This document shows, piece by piece, positions 1-8,004 of a stretch of DNA of 64,000 nt; position 1 is the first letter of the stretch; the number at the start of each line of letters is the position of its first letter. Origin of the DNA: an uncultured Sphingomonadales bacterium (GTDB lineage: Bacteria > Pseudomonadota > Alphaproteobacteria > Sphingomonadales > Rhodothalassiaceae). Location of the stretch: assembly GCA_947499155.1 (NCBI GenBank), contig CANMND010000008.1, forward strand, positions 1-64,000, written 5' to 3'. A program made the position numbers and the translations under genes. Below the pieces are notes generated by a model. The model was given only the letters and a program-made list of their open reading frames with translations. It had not been told where the DNA came from and did not search any database.

Positions 1-180
1 CCATGGAATGACGGAATAAGGCAGTGGCGTTACAACTTGCCGGATCGCGCCATTCTGCAACTCACACTCCGTCATCCCACGGCTCATATCCTGTCATCCT
101 ACGGCTTGACCGTGGGATCCCCAACTCCCGCACATGCGTCACCATGGATTCCATGGTCAAGCCATGGAATGACGGTATGG
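1..180. repeat. Palindromic intergenic repeat cluster
   Basis: The 14-mer CCATGGAATGACGG occurs at 1-14 and again at 162-175. The second copy is the right half of a perfect 9-bp palindrome, ATTCCATGG (148-156) and CCATGGAAT (162-170) around TCAAG. A diverged inverted copy, matching at about 22 of 27 positions, lies at about 95-121. Two CGTCATCC/TGTCATCC starts occur at about 72 and 93. This looks like a dispersed GTCATCC...GGATTCCATGG type intergenic repeat. The window starts inside another unit, so the array extends to the left. No credible gene lies here. Confidence 0.7.
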
Positions 181-249
181 GTGGTAGCGCCACGGCTTTT
201 TTTCGAGCACGTCCGGGAAGGGTTCCGAACATTTCAGGGTCAGGCGGTT

Positions 250-2031
250 TTATGAAGCTGCGCTGAACTGTAGCCGGGCAAGGCGGGCATAAAGCGGGCT
301 TTTTTCCAAAAGCTCTTCATGCCGTCCGCTTGCCACCACTTGACCCTTGTCCAGAACCACGATCCGGTCTGCCTTCAAGACAGTTGCCAGTCTATGGGCG
401 ATTACAATGGTTGTGCGGCCGTTCATCAGATGATCAAGGGCTTCCTGCACGGCCCATTCTGATTCGGCATCAAGGGCACTGGTTGCCTCGTCAAGTAGCA
501 AAACAGGGGCATCGCGCAGGATCGCCCGGGCTATGGCAAGGCGCTGGCGCTGGCCTCCCGAGAGACGCACCCCACGCTCGCCAAGCCAGGTGTCATAGCC
601 ATCTGACAGCTCCATGATAAAGTCATGGGCCATGGCGGCACGGGCCGCTGCCTCCACCTCGGCGTCCGTTGCCTCAGGCCTGCCATAGCGGATATTCTCG
701 CTGACACTGGCGGCAAAAATAATAGTTTCCTGTGGCACCACTGCCAGCCTGCTGCGCAACTGAAGCGGGTCAACTTTGGCAATATCGATATCATCCATCA
801 GAACCCGACCCTCATGGGGATCAAAGAAGCGCAAAAGCATTTGCAGGACTGTCGACTTTCCAGCACCTGATGGCCCAACGAGGGCTATGCGTTCACCAGA
901 GCGGATCGAGAGGCTAAAGCTCTCAAGAGCTGCAATATCCGGCTTTGAAGGATAGGAAAAAGACACGGTCTCAAACCGCACTTCACCCTTGGCTGGATGG
1001 GGCAAGGACAAAGGATCTGCCGGCACCTTGATCATCGTCTTGGCCCGCAACAATTCACCAAGGCGGGTGGCTGCGCCTGCTGCCCGTTGCAGGTCGCCAT
1101 AAACCTCAATCACAGCGCCTGCAGCTCCTGCGGATATGATGGCAAAGCCCACAAAGGCCGCCATTTCACCACCGGTCATATGACCAAGCGCCACTTCTTT
1201 GGCACCGCGCCACAAAACAAAAGTGATGGCGCAGGCAATCAAAAATATAACAACACCCGTTAACAGCGATCGGGCCTTTACTCGCTTTTGCGCGGTTCCA
1301 TAGGCCCGCTCCACCGCATCGGTGAAGCGCTGCTTTTCTTCCTCTTCGCGGGTATTGGCCTGAACCACCTGAATCGCGCCAAGGCTTTCCGTTGCCATCA
1401 TGGCCATATCCGCGATCCTGTCCTGACTGTGGCGAGACAGACGGCGTACTTTTCGGCCAAGATAAAAAATGGGGCCTATGATAAAAGGCAGGGCAAGTGT
1501 GATGATAGCCATCAGCTTTGCATTATAAACCACCATCATGATCAGGCCGCCGACAAACAATGCGCCATTTCGCAAGGCAATGGAGACAGACACGCTCACC
1601 ACCTGCTGAATAACACCACTGTCAGCGGTCAGCCGTGACGCTATTTCGCTTGGCCTGTTTTCTTCAAAAAAGGACGGATGAAGGTCAATGACGCTTTCAA
1701 GGGCGGCGCGGCGCAGATCAGCCACGACCCTTTCTCCCAAAAGGGTGACAAGGTAGGACCGCATGGCAGTGGCCACGGCAAGGACCGCGATAATTGCAAA
1801 CATCACGTAAAAATAGCGATCAACCTGTGCCGGATCGTCGGCACCAAAGCCCTTATCGATCATTGGCTGCAAGGTATTGATGATGGCAAGATTGGCAACA
1901 GCCGCAACAATAAGCGCCACAATCGCACCTGCGACCATGACCTTGTACCGCATGACAAAGCCCGTGACGACGGACAGATTTTTGATAGGCGCTGTCTTGC
2001 GTGCAGCATTCTGTTCGTCCGTACCTGACAC
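250..2031 (-). CDS. ABC exporter, fused permease and ATPase (MsbA-like)
   Basis: This is a 593-residue half-transporter. An N-terminal six-helix exporter domain (about 20-330) is followed by an ATPase domain (about 350-585). Visible motifs are Walker A GPSGAGKST (386-394), Q-loop Gln434, signature LSGGQ (490-494), Walker B LLLDE (511-515) and the switch His546. The length and order match the MsbA/lipid-exporter group (ABCB type), which flips lipids or drugs across the inner membrane as a homodimer. The substrate cannot be read from sequence. The start is GTG at 2031, five bases after AAGGAC. Exporters of this group often sit near rpmE and a DUF1465 gene in alphaproteobacteria, as here. Confidence 0.9.
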   Translation of the reverse strand: MSGTDEQNAARKTAPIKNLSVVTGFVMRYKVMVAGAIVALIVAAVANLAIINTLQPMIDKGFGADDPAQVDRYFYVMFAIIAVLAVATAMRSYLVTLLGERVVADLRRAALESVIDLHPSFFEENRPSEIASRLTADSGVIQQVVSVSVSIALRNGALFVGGLIMMVVYNAKLMAIITLALPFIIGPIFYLGRKVRRLSRHSQDRIADMAMMATESLGAIQVVQANTREEEEKQRFTDAVERAYGTAQKRVKARSLLTGVVIFLIACAITFVLWRGAKEVALGHMTGGEMAAFVGFAIISAGAAGAVIEVYGDLQRAAGAATRLGELLRAKTMIKVPADPLSLPHPAKGEVRFETVSFSYPSKPDIAALESFSLSIRSGERIALVGPSGAGKSTVLQMLLRFFDPHEGRVLMDDIDIAKVDPLQLRSRLAVVPQETIIFAASVSENIRYGRPEATDAEVEAAARAAMAHDFIMELSDGYDTWLGERGVRLSGGQRQRLAIARAILRDAPVLLLDEATSALDAESEWAVQEALDHLMNGRTTIVIAHRLATVLKADRIVVLDKGQVVASGRHEELLEKSPLYARLARLQFSAAS

Positions 2032-2126
2032 ATCTTGTCCTTTATATTTTTGCCGTACTCGACAGTCTATATAGCGTAATGTCTGCAGTCTTTCACAATC
2101 AGTCTGATTTCCGATATGGATAGCCT

Positions 2127-3701
2127 ATGACCAGCAATCAAAACATGCTCGATATCCAGACGGCGCTCACTATGGCTGCCACATTGCAAAAACAGGGCAG
2201 GCTGGATGAGGCGGACAGTCTTCACCGGCAGGTACTTGCACAAAATCCCACCCATCCCCTCTCCCTGCAATTTCTGGCCGCCCGCGCCAATGAAGCGGGA
2301 GATTATAAGGAAGCAGCCCTGTTGATGCGCCGCTATCTGGCCACAAGGCCTGACGATCCGGTCGCACTGGAAGCGCTTGCCCATGTCTATGAAAAAACCG
2401 GGGCTTTTAACGAAGCGGTCTTGTGTCTTGGAAGCGCATTGAGGATCAACAGCCGTGATCCAAGAACCCTGCTGCTTTTCGGTGCCGCCCTCGAAAGAGC
2501 AGGCGAAACCATGTCTTCTGCGGCTGCCGCATCGCTTCTACGTGGATCTGCGCCTGAGTTGTTGGAACTGGATAATCGCCCTGATGCGACGCAACTTTAT
2601 AAAGCTGCATCAATCCGGCTCCGTGATGCCATGACCCAACATCATGAAGCTGTGTTGAAGGATGCAATAGCGGCTACGCACGAACAGTACAAGGACTGTG
2701 ATCTGGACCGTTTTTCGCGGTCTCAATGGCGGCCCTCTCCCTCTCAAATGAAGGGCGATGACCGGCAGCCCGATCTTTATTATATTCCCGACATTCCGCC
2801 ACGCCCCTGGCTTGATAATGCTGACCCGCAGGTCGCCCAGTGGGTGACGGCGCTGGAATCGAAAACCAGCATCCTTGCCGAGGAAGTGCGGACTGTTCTT
2901 GATATCCAAAAAGACACCAGACCCTATATCGCAGACCATATGAAGGGACGTGGAGAATGGGAGAATTTGGCTGGGCAGACGGACTGGGGCGCCCTGCATT
3001 TTTACAATGATGGCAAGCGTAATGACGCGGCCCTTAATCGCTTTCCACTCATTGCAGCCGCTCTTGAGACGTTGCCGCTGATGTGCCTTGATGATCAGCC
3101 GGTGGAAGCGTTTCTCTCTGTCCTTCATCCCAGGACAAAAATCCCAGCTCATTTCGGTGTCGCCAATCATCGGCTGACCGTGCACCTGCCACTGATCGTT
3201 CCCGATAAGTGCGGCCTGTCCGTTAATGGCATCGACCGGCAGACAGAGGCGGGATCCATCCTGATCTTTGATGACAGTTTCGAACATCACGCCTGGAATG
3301 ACAGCGACGACTACAGGGTTGTGTTAATCTTTGAAATTTGGGTGCCAGAGCTTACAAAAGCTGAGCGTTTCGCCATAAAACGGCTTTTGGAAGATCATGC
3401 CGCGTTCGAAGCCGGGCGCACCGCCTTGCTCAGCCTGCCCCTGGTGGAGCCGGAACAGATCATCGCAGGAGCAGATGCGCAGATTAAACAAAATCCGTCT
3501 GACCCGCTGTCATGGCTTGATATGGCTTATGGGCTCATGCGCCTCAACCGCAATAAAGAAGCCGCCGAGGTTATCAGTCGGGCTGAAGAGCATGTGCCCC
3601 AGATCAGGTACCTGCACCGCGACCACCGCGCTGCTCCGCATCTGCGTGCCCTGTCGAGGAAGGCAGATGATATCTGCAAGACCGTGACACGCGACCTGTG
3701 A
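2127..3701 (+). CDS. TPR protein with aspartyl/asparaginyl beta-hydroxylase domain
   Basis: The protein has 524 residues. TPR-like helical repeats occupy about 10-130, an aspartyl/asparaginyl beta-hydroxylase fold about 215-405, and another TPR-like pair about 440-490. The hydroxylase core shows the family pattern: AHFG with His342, then NHRLTVHLPL, then FDDSFEHHAWN with His387. These two histidines bind Fe(II), and Arg349 lies where the family contacts 2-oxoglutarate. As in AspH, no acidic third ligand is seen, because Gly follows at HFG. It should be a 2-oxoglutarate-dependent hydroxylase. The target is unknown; TPRs suggest a protein substrate, although LpxO of the same family acts on lipid A. 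It is transcribed alone and divergently from the ABC exporter. Confidence 0.85.
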   Translation: MTSNQNMLDIQTALTMAATLQKQGRLDEADSLHRQVLAQNPTHPLSLQFLAARANEAGDYKEAALLMRRYLATRPDDPVALEALAHVYEKTGAFNEAVLCLGSALRINSRDPRTLLLFGAALERAGETMSSAAAASLLRGSAPELLELDNRPDATQLYKAASIRLRDAMTQHHEAVLKDAIAATHEQYKDCDLDRFSRSQWRPSPSQMKGDDRQPDLYYIPDIPPRPWLDNADPQVAQWVTALESKTSILAEEVRTVLDIQKDTRPYIADHMKGRGEWENLAGQTDWGALHFYNDGKRNDAALNRFPLIAAALETLPLMCLDDQPVEAFLSVLHPRTKIPAHFGVANHRLTVHLPLIVPDKCGLSVNGIDRQTEAGSILIFDDSFEHHAWNDSDDYRVVLIFEIWVPELTKAERFAIKRLLEDHAAFEAGRTALLSLPLVEPEQIIAGADAQIKQNPSDPLSWLDMAYGLMRLNRNKEAAEVISRAEEHVPQIRYLHRDHRAAPHLRALSRKADDICKTVTRDL

Positions 3702-3987
3702 AGGACCGAGCCTTTACGCCTGATCAAGACGTTGGCCACAAACCGGAGGCAAGGGCGGCCCTATCCGAATCAGCCCCGGAATCCGTTGCCCGTCAGACTG
3801 ATTATGGAACCGGGGAAGCCGACACTTTATAGACAGTCTTCAAAATATGGGCGAATTGAATGGAAAAACCTACCATCCCGGCGGCCTGATACCGGAAAGT
3901 TACTTAGTGGACTGGGCAAGGGTACGAAGCCTTGCAATCCTTAATCAGGCGGGCTATAGGACGCCCTCGAATTTTGCGGAGAGGGAC

Positions 3988-4215
3988 ATGCAGAAAGATA
4001 TTCATCCTGACTATCACATGATCAAAGTGGTCATGACTGATGGCACCGAATTCATGACCCGCTCCACCTGGGGCTCGGAGGGTGATACCCTTCAGCTTGA
4101 AATCGACCCCACGTCTCATCCGGCCTGGACCGGCGGTGCCCAGCGCATCATGGACCGGGGCGGCCAGGTGGCGCGCTTCAACAAGCGTTTTGGTGCTTTC
4201 ACACTGAAAAAATAA
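3988..4215 (+). CDS. rpmE: 50S ribosomal protein L31
   Basis: The 75-residue protein begins [10 protein letters not shown] and contains the L31 core around [11 protein letters not shown] and [11 protein letters not shown], ending [12 protein letters not shown]. It lacks the zinc-binding cysteines of classical L31, so it is a zinc-independent form, as is usual in alphaproteobacteria. An in-frame upstream ATG at 3847 is rejected, because the conserved N-terminus and a purine-rich GGAGAGGG site fix the start at 3988. The 286 bases before it (3702-3987) show no gene. A strong terminator follows. Confidence 0.95.
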   Translation: MQKDIHPDYHMIKVVMTDGTEFMTRSTWGSEGDTLQLEIDPTSHPAWTGGAQRIMDRGGQVARFNKRFGAFTLKK

Positions 4216-4270
4216 CAAGGCCGACTCCGGATGGGTGTTTCCCCATTCCTGAGTCACACATGCTTTGACC

Positions 4271-4306
4271 ATGCGCCGGATAGTCTCTGTCCGGCGCATC
4301 TTTTTT
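4271..4306 (+). terminator. Rho-independent terminator of rpmE
   Basis: A perfect 10-bp stem, ATGCGCCGGA (4271-4280) with TCCGGCGCAT (4290-4299), encloses a 9-base loop and is followed by CTTTTTT. Confidence 0.9.
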
Positions 4307-4387
4307 GTGTCTGTTCCAACAGTCAGCTTGTGACAGGCTCGCACACAGATGGGTGTGGCTGATAGCCGCCTATGCAGGGCTTCAGCC

Positions 4388-4807
4388 TTAAATCTGCTGG
4401 TCCAAGAGCGTTTGAAGCCGCAAGGCACGTCTGTAAAGCTGTACGCTTTGTTCCATAAGGTCATGAAACCAGTATGGCAGATGCTTATGGTTATCCGCCG
4501 CAGGTGTAAGGAAAATGTCTTCGTCCCCCAAACGGCAGTGCTGTGACCTGAGCTCTTGTCGGTCAATTTCTCCAGCCTCATACGCCTTGTGAAACATGCC
4601 CCATGCCATCACATTCATAATCCGGCTCGACAAGCGCATGGTCTCAATCGAATAGATCAATTGTTCTTTCTGTGACAGGTTACAATCCCCCACACCACGG
4701 GCGATACAGGCACGAGCTCTTTTTGCGAGAGACAGAGCCTCATAATAAGCAAGGTCAACACCAGGCCCCTTTAATACGATAGCGCTTATTTGCCGGTTTT
4801 CACCCAT
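4388..4807 (-). CDS. rcdA: DUF1465 family protein, RcdA-type ClpXP adaptor
   Basis: The 139-residue protein matches the DUF1465/RcdA family. It has an LAYYEALSLAKRAR helix, then ETMRLSSRIMNVMAWG, then a conserved AGEI segment. A C-terminal helix reads LMEQSVQLYRRALRLQTLL. In Caulobacter, RcdA works with PopA and CpdR to deliver CtrA and other substrates to ClpXP during the G1-S transition. The start is ATG at 4807, with GGGGAT at 4813-4818 as ribosome site; in-frame ATGs at 4819 and 4852 are alternatives. Its position beside rpmE is typical of alphaproteobacteria. The family assignment is firm; the cell-cycle role is inferred from Caulobacter. Confidence 0.8.
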   Translation of the reverse strand: MGENRQISAIVLKGPGVDLAYYEALSLAKRARACIARGVGDCNLSQKEQLIYSIETMRLSSRIMNVMAWGMFHKAYEAGEIDRQELRSQHCRLGDEDIFLTPAADNHKHLPYWFHDLMEQSVQLYRRALRLQTLLDQQI

Positions 4808-4914
4808 AGCACATCCCCACATATTAAAGCCCTGCCGGGACACATGGAACACTGCTCTGTCATGAGTATAGCAAATTCATAGACTTAACGCGTATGTTTC
4901 TGTGCTCTCCTGGC

Positions 4915-4942
4915 CTTGACTAAGAGAAAATACGTCTTATCT
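4915..4942 (+). promoter_or_regulatory. Heat-shock (sigma32, RpoH) promoter of hsp20
   Basis: CTTG (4915-4918), a 17-base spacer (4919-4935) and CTTATCT (4936-4942) match the alphaproteobacterial RpoH consensus CTTG-N17/18-CYTATNT. This predicts a transcript start near 4949 and a leader of about 105 bases, which is the length of the RNA thermometer that follows. Confidence 0.75.
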
Positions 4943-4948
4943 GAAGCT

Positions 4949-5053
4949 GTACGGTCGCCAATGACGGGACCGTAACAATCGGATGATCCGGCTCAAGGCG
5001 AGCGGATCAGATTGATTTGGCTCTATCGCTCATGAATGAAGAGGATAAAGGCT
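4949..5053 (+). promoter_or_regulatory. ROSE-type RNA thermometer in the hsp20 leader
   Basis: Three consecutive hairpins are visible. Hairpin 1 is ACGGTC (4951-4956) with GACCGT (4968-4973). Hairpin 2 is GATCCG (4985-4990) with CGGATC (5003-5008), extended by CTC/GAG. The last hairpin pairs TATC-G-CTC (5024-5031) with GAGGATA (5041-5047) around a 9-base loop, leaving G5028 bulged. Its TCGCT (5026-5030) fits the UYGCU anti-Shine-Dalgarno signature of ROSE elements and hides AGGA (5042-5045), 8 bases before the ATG at 5054. Heating should melt this stem and expose the ribosome site. Confidence 0.85.
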
Positions 5054-5524
5054 ATGCGTAGTTTTGATATGACCCCATTTATGCGGACCTCTATCGGATT
5101 CGATGACCTGTTTCGGCTTGCCGACAGTCGTTTCGATCAGGCCGCACAGGGATACCCCCCCTACAATATCGAAAAGATTGGCGAAGACGACTATCGCATC
5201 ACCATGGCTGTGGCGGGATTTGCAGCCGATGACCTTGATGTGGAACTGGAAGATCGCACCTTGACCATCACTGGCAAGGCATCGGAAGACGATGATGAAG
5301 GCCGGACCTATTTGCATCGCGGTATCGCCCGGCGCGCCTTCCAGCGCACATTCCAAATTTCGGAAACCATCGAAGTGAAGGGTGCTGATTTTGAAAACGG
5401 TCTGCTGACCGTCCTGCTTGAGCGTCGTGTTCCAGATCACATGAAGCCCCGCAAGATCGCTATCGATCAGGTGAAAAGCGACAAGACGCCAACACTTGAA
5501 GACAGTTCAAAAAACGCGGCTTAA
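5054..5524 (+). CDS. Small heat-shock protein, Hsp20 / IbpA-like
   Basis: The 156-residue protein begins MRSFDMTPFMRTSIGFDDLF, the IbpA-type N-terminus. An alpha-crystallin domain (about 34-135) carries the GLLTV segment and a C-terminal PRKIAI, which holds the I-x-I-type anchoring motif. It is an ATP-independent holdase chaperone that forms oligomers and binds unfolding proteins in the cytoplasm. An in-frame ATG at 5036 is rejected, because the thermometer masks AGGA placed exactly for the 5054 start. It is a single-gene unit with a heat-shock promoter, a thermometer leader and its own terminator. Confidence 0.95.
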   Translation: MRSFDMTPFMRTSIGFDDLFRLADSRFDQAAQGYPPYNIEKIGEDDYRITMAVAGFAADDLDVELEDRTLTITGKASEDDDEGRTYLHRGIARRAFQRTFQISETIEVKGADFENGLLTVLLERRVPDHMKPRKIAIDQVKSDKTPTLEDSSKNAA

Positions 5525-5562
5525 GCCAGACTGCCTGACTTAATCCGGTTTACCATGAACAG

Positions 5563-5593
5563 ACCCGTCGCCCCTGGTGGGCGGCGGGTTTTT
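5563..5593 (+). terminator. Terminator of hsp20
   Basis: An 11-bp stem with one G-U pair, ACCCGTCGCCC (5563-5573) and GGGCGGCGGGT (5579-5589), encloses loop CTGGT and is followed by T-rich sequence. Confidence 0.9.
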
Positions 5594-5601
5594 ATCTGCC
5601 A

Positions 5602-5805
5602 TCAATGGCCACCTTTGCCAAACAGGGCATGGGCAGCGGCTTCGCTTTTATCTTTTTTATCATGAACTGCGCGCGTTCGGACAATTTCTGCTTCAAGTCG
5701 CCCTATTCTCTCCAAAAGCTCTGACAGCGAATAGCGGTCAAGGTCTTCCGATTCCACCGCATCAATCGGTAGAGCGCGCCGAACTGGTCGATCATCCATG
5801 TCCAT
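5602..5805 (-). CDS. DUF1192 family small protein
   Basis: This 67-residue acidic protein has an N-terminal DDRPVRRALPI stretch. It is followed by YSLSELLERIGRLEAEI, a short coiled coil, and a tail ending HALFGKGGH. This is the layout of DUF1192, a small alphaproteobacterial family of unknown function. ATG at 5805 lies six bases after GGGAG; neighbouring ATGs at 5811 and 5799 are alternatives. It is divergent from the quinone oxidoreductase gene, a recurring arrangement in the class. The function is unknown; the single helix suggests a partner protein. Confidence 0.75.
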   Translation of the reverse strand: MDMDDRPVRRALPIDAVESEDLDRYSLSELLERIGRLEAEIVRTRAVHDKKDKSEAAAHALFGKGGH

Positions 5806-5899
5806 TCTCATCTCCCAAACATCAAGAGACCGCGGGTCGCACATTGATTCTCACAAGCACACGCGGCACACTCCATTGAATTTAAAGAGGGGCCGAGGC

Positions 5900-6883
5900 A
5901 TGAAAGCAATTGAAATCGCAAGATTTGGCGGACCGGACGTTTTGCATCTGTGTGAAAGAGACGATCCTGTGCCTGGTCCCGGCGAGGTTCTGATCGCTGT
6001 TGTGGCCGCTGGCGTCAACCGCCCGGATATTGTTCAAAGACAAGGCCATTACCCCGCACCTCCTGGCGCGTCAGATCTGCCCGGCCTCGAAATTTCCGGG
6101 ACCATCAAGACTCTTGGCCCCGACGTCTCTGACTGGTCGGTAGGCGACAGGGTCTGTGCCCTTGTCACCGGCGGCGGCTATGCAGAATTATGTGTGGCAC
6201 CAGTGGAAACCCTTCTGGCCGTACCGGACTCCTTGCCCCTTGCCCATGCTGCCGGATTGCCAGAAACAGTTTTTACTGTCTGGTCGAACCTGTTTGAACG
6301 GGCAGCCCTTGATGAAGGCGAATGGGTTCTAGTCCATGGCGGCTCGTCCGGTATCGGGTCCACCGCCATACAATTGGCGAAAGCGTTCGGCGCTCATGTG
6401 GTAACGACAGCCGGAAGTCCGGAAAAATGCGAGTTTTGCCGCACTCTTGGCGCTGATATCGCCGTTAATTACAACAAACAGGATTTCGTCAAGGAGGTTA
6501 TGTCGGCCACCGATGGTCGAGGCGTTGATGTGGTCCTCGATATGGTGGGTGGTTCTTATATTCCGCGCAATATCGCCTGCCTTGCCCCCAATGGCCGCCA
6601 TGTATCAATCGCCTTCCTTGATGGCCCGGTGGCGGAAATCAATCTCGTCTCGATCATGCTGAAAAGACTGACACTGACCGGCTCCACATTGCGAGCCAGA
6701 CCGCTGGTGTTTAAGGCAGCGATCAGGGATGCGGTCGCAGAACTGGTCTGGCCACTGGTCGCATCGGGAAAGATACGGCCAATAATTGACAGCACGTATC
6801 CCCTTGCCGACGCGTCTCTTGCCCATGAACGAATGGAAAAAAGCGTTCATATGGGAAAAATACTGCTGTCAGTTGATGTATAA
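5900..6883 (+). CDS. NAD(P)H quinone oxidoreductase, PIG3/QOR family
   Basis: The protein is 327 residues long, a medium-chain reductase without the catalytic or structural zinc cysteines of alcohol dehydrogenases. A GroES-like N-terminal half is followed by a Rossmann domain with VHGGSSGIGSTAIQLA (near residue 144) for NADPH. The LTGSTLRARP segment is typical of the PIG3 (TP53I3) subgroup, which reduces quinones. The cofactor is NADP(H) by family. ATG at 5900 follows a GAGG ribosome site and matches the family N-terminus MKAIEI. Confidence 0.9.
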   Translation: MKAIEIARFGGPDVLHLCERDDPVPGPGEVLIAVVAAGVNRPDIVQRQGHYPAPPGASDLPGLEISGTIKTLGPDVSDWSVGDRVCALVTGGGYAELCVAPVETLLAVPDSLPLAHAAGLPETVFTVWSNLFERAALDEGEWVLVHGGSSGIGSTAIQLAKAFGAHVVTTAGSPEKCEFCRTLGADIAVNYNKQDFVKEVMSATDGRGVDVVLDMVGGSYIPRNIACLAPNGRHVSIAFLDGPVAEINLVSIMLKRLTLTGSTLRARPLVFKAAIRDAVAELVWPLVASGKIRPIIDSTYPLADASLAHERMEKSVHMGKILLSVDV

Positions 6884-6924
6884 TAAGGTAACACTTGTTC
6901 ATAGAAATCATGAACTGACAGCTT

Positions 6925-7980
6925 ATGAATGATCGCAAAGACCTTCTGGACAGCTTGGCGATAGACCGGAGCAAGGCGGCGCAAAAAGATCGGGGGCGCT
7001 GGCGCATTTATACTGCCGTCGTGATTGTGCTTCTTGTTATGGGAATTGGTGCCTACTGGATAATGCAAGGAGACACTGTGGTCACCCCGATTGAGACCAC
7101 ACAGCAGCAAACGACTGAGTCCGGCAGTGATAACGCACCTGGCCAAACTTTAGAGCAACAAAATCAGGCCGGTCCAGACACCACCTCCACCACGGCAGAA
7201 GACGCCCGCGTTCTGAGCGCCTCGGGCTACATAACCGCGCGGCGCATGGCGACAATTTCAGCAGAAATTACCGGGCGCGTTACTGACGTCATGGTGGAAG
7301 AAGGCATGGCTGTGGAAAAAGGCCAGGTTGTTGCGCGCCTTGATAATTCCCTTGCCCTTGTGGACCTCTCCCTTGCCCAGGCACAAAAGAAGGCGGCGAC
7401 TGCCACGCTGGCTGCAACACAGGCCAATCTGGACGAAGCACAGCGCGTGCTTGTCCGCACCACGGAGCTGAACCGGACCGACTTTTCAAGTGAAGCGGAT
7501 AAAACCCGGGCTGAGGCCAATGCCCTTGCTCTGGCCGCTGATCTCAGTCGTGCCGAGGCGGATCTTCTCATCGCCAATCTGCAAATAAAGCGTGTCGAGG
7601 AACGGCTGGAACAACATATAATCCGAGCGCCATTCTCCGGCATAATCATCGACAAAAACGCCCAACCCGGTGAAATCGTTGCCCCCGGCTCTGCAGGTGG
7701 TGGGTTCACGCGAACTGGTATTTGTACTATTGTTGATATGAACAGTCTTGAAATTGAGGTCGATGTGAATGAAAGTTTCATTGGCCGCGTCAATTCTGGT
7801 CAAAAAGTTTCTGCGCGCCTTGACGCTTATCCTGAATGGGAAATTCCGGCACGGGTGATTGCCATAATTCCCACTGCCAATCGTGACAAGGCAACAGTGC
7901 AGGTGCGAATTGGCCTGGAGGGATATGACGAGCGTATTCTCCCAAATATGGGTGTAAATGTTGCGTTTATGAAATTCTGA
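6925..7980 (+). CDS. HlyD/MacA-type periplasmic adaptor (membrane fusion protein)
   Basis: The 351-residue protein has an N-terminal membrane anchor (about 28-49, YTAVVIVLLVMGIGAYWIM) and a low-complexity linker rich in Thr, Gln and Ser. A biotinyl-lipoyl half-motif (AEITGRVTDVMVEEGMAVEKG) precedes a coiled-coil hairpin (about 145-215), then the second lipoyl half and beta-barrel (RAPFSGIIIDKNAQPGEIV). It bridges the inner-membrane transporter and an outer-membrane channel. It is the first gene of a four-gene operon with the ATPase and two permeases; no outer-membrane TolC is encoded nearby. The anchor is a transmembrane helix rather than a lipobox. Confidence 0.9.
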   Translation: MNDRKDLLDSLAIDRSKAAQKDRGRWRIYTAVVIVLLVMGIGAYWIMQGDTVVTPIETTQQQTTESGSDNAPGQTLEQQNQAGPDTTSTTAEDARVLSASGYITARRMATISAEITGRVTDVMVEEGMAVEKGQVVARLDNSLALVDLSLAQAQKKAATATLAATQANLDEAQRVLVRTTELNRTDFSSEADKTRAEANALALAADLSRAEADLLIANLQIKRVEERLEQHIIRAPFSGIIIDKNAQPGEIVAPGSAGGGFTRTGICTIVDMNSLEIEVDVNESFIGRVNSGQKVSARLDAYPEWEIPARVIAIIPTANRDKATVQVRIGLEGYDERILPNMGVNVAFMKF

Positions 7981-8004
7981 CTTCTCATTATGAAGGACGC
8001 ATGG

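Noticed and set aside
2067-2384. Minus-strand frame opposite the start of the hydroxylase gene
   Set aside because: Shadow frame with no family resemblance and no ribosome site.
3732-3944. Open frame upstream of rpmE
   Set aside because: No ribosome site, no recognisable domain and basic/proline-rich composition; it overlaps the region upstream of the L31 gene.
7227-7793. Long minus-strand frame opposite the membrane fusion protein gene
   Set aside because: Serine- and arginine-rich antisense shadow of the adaptor gene with no domain.
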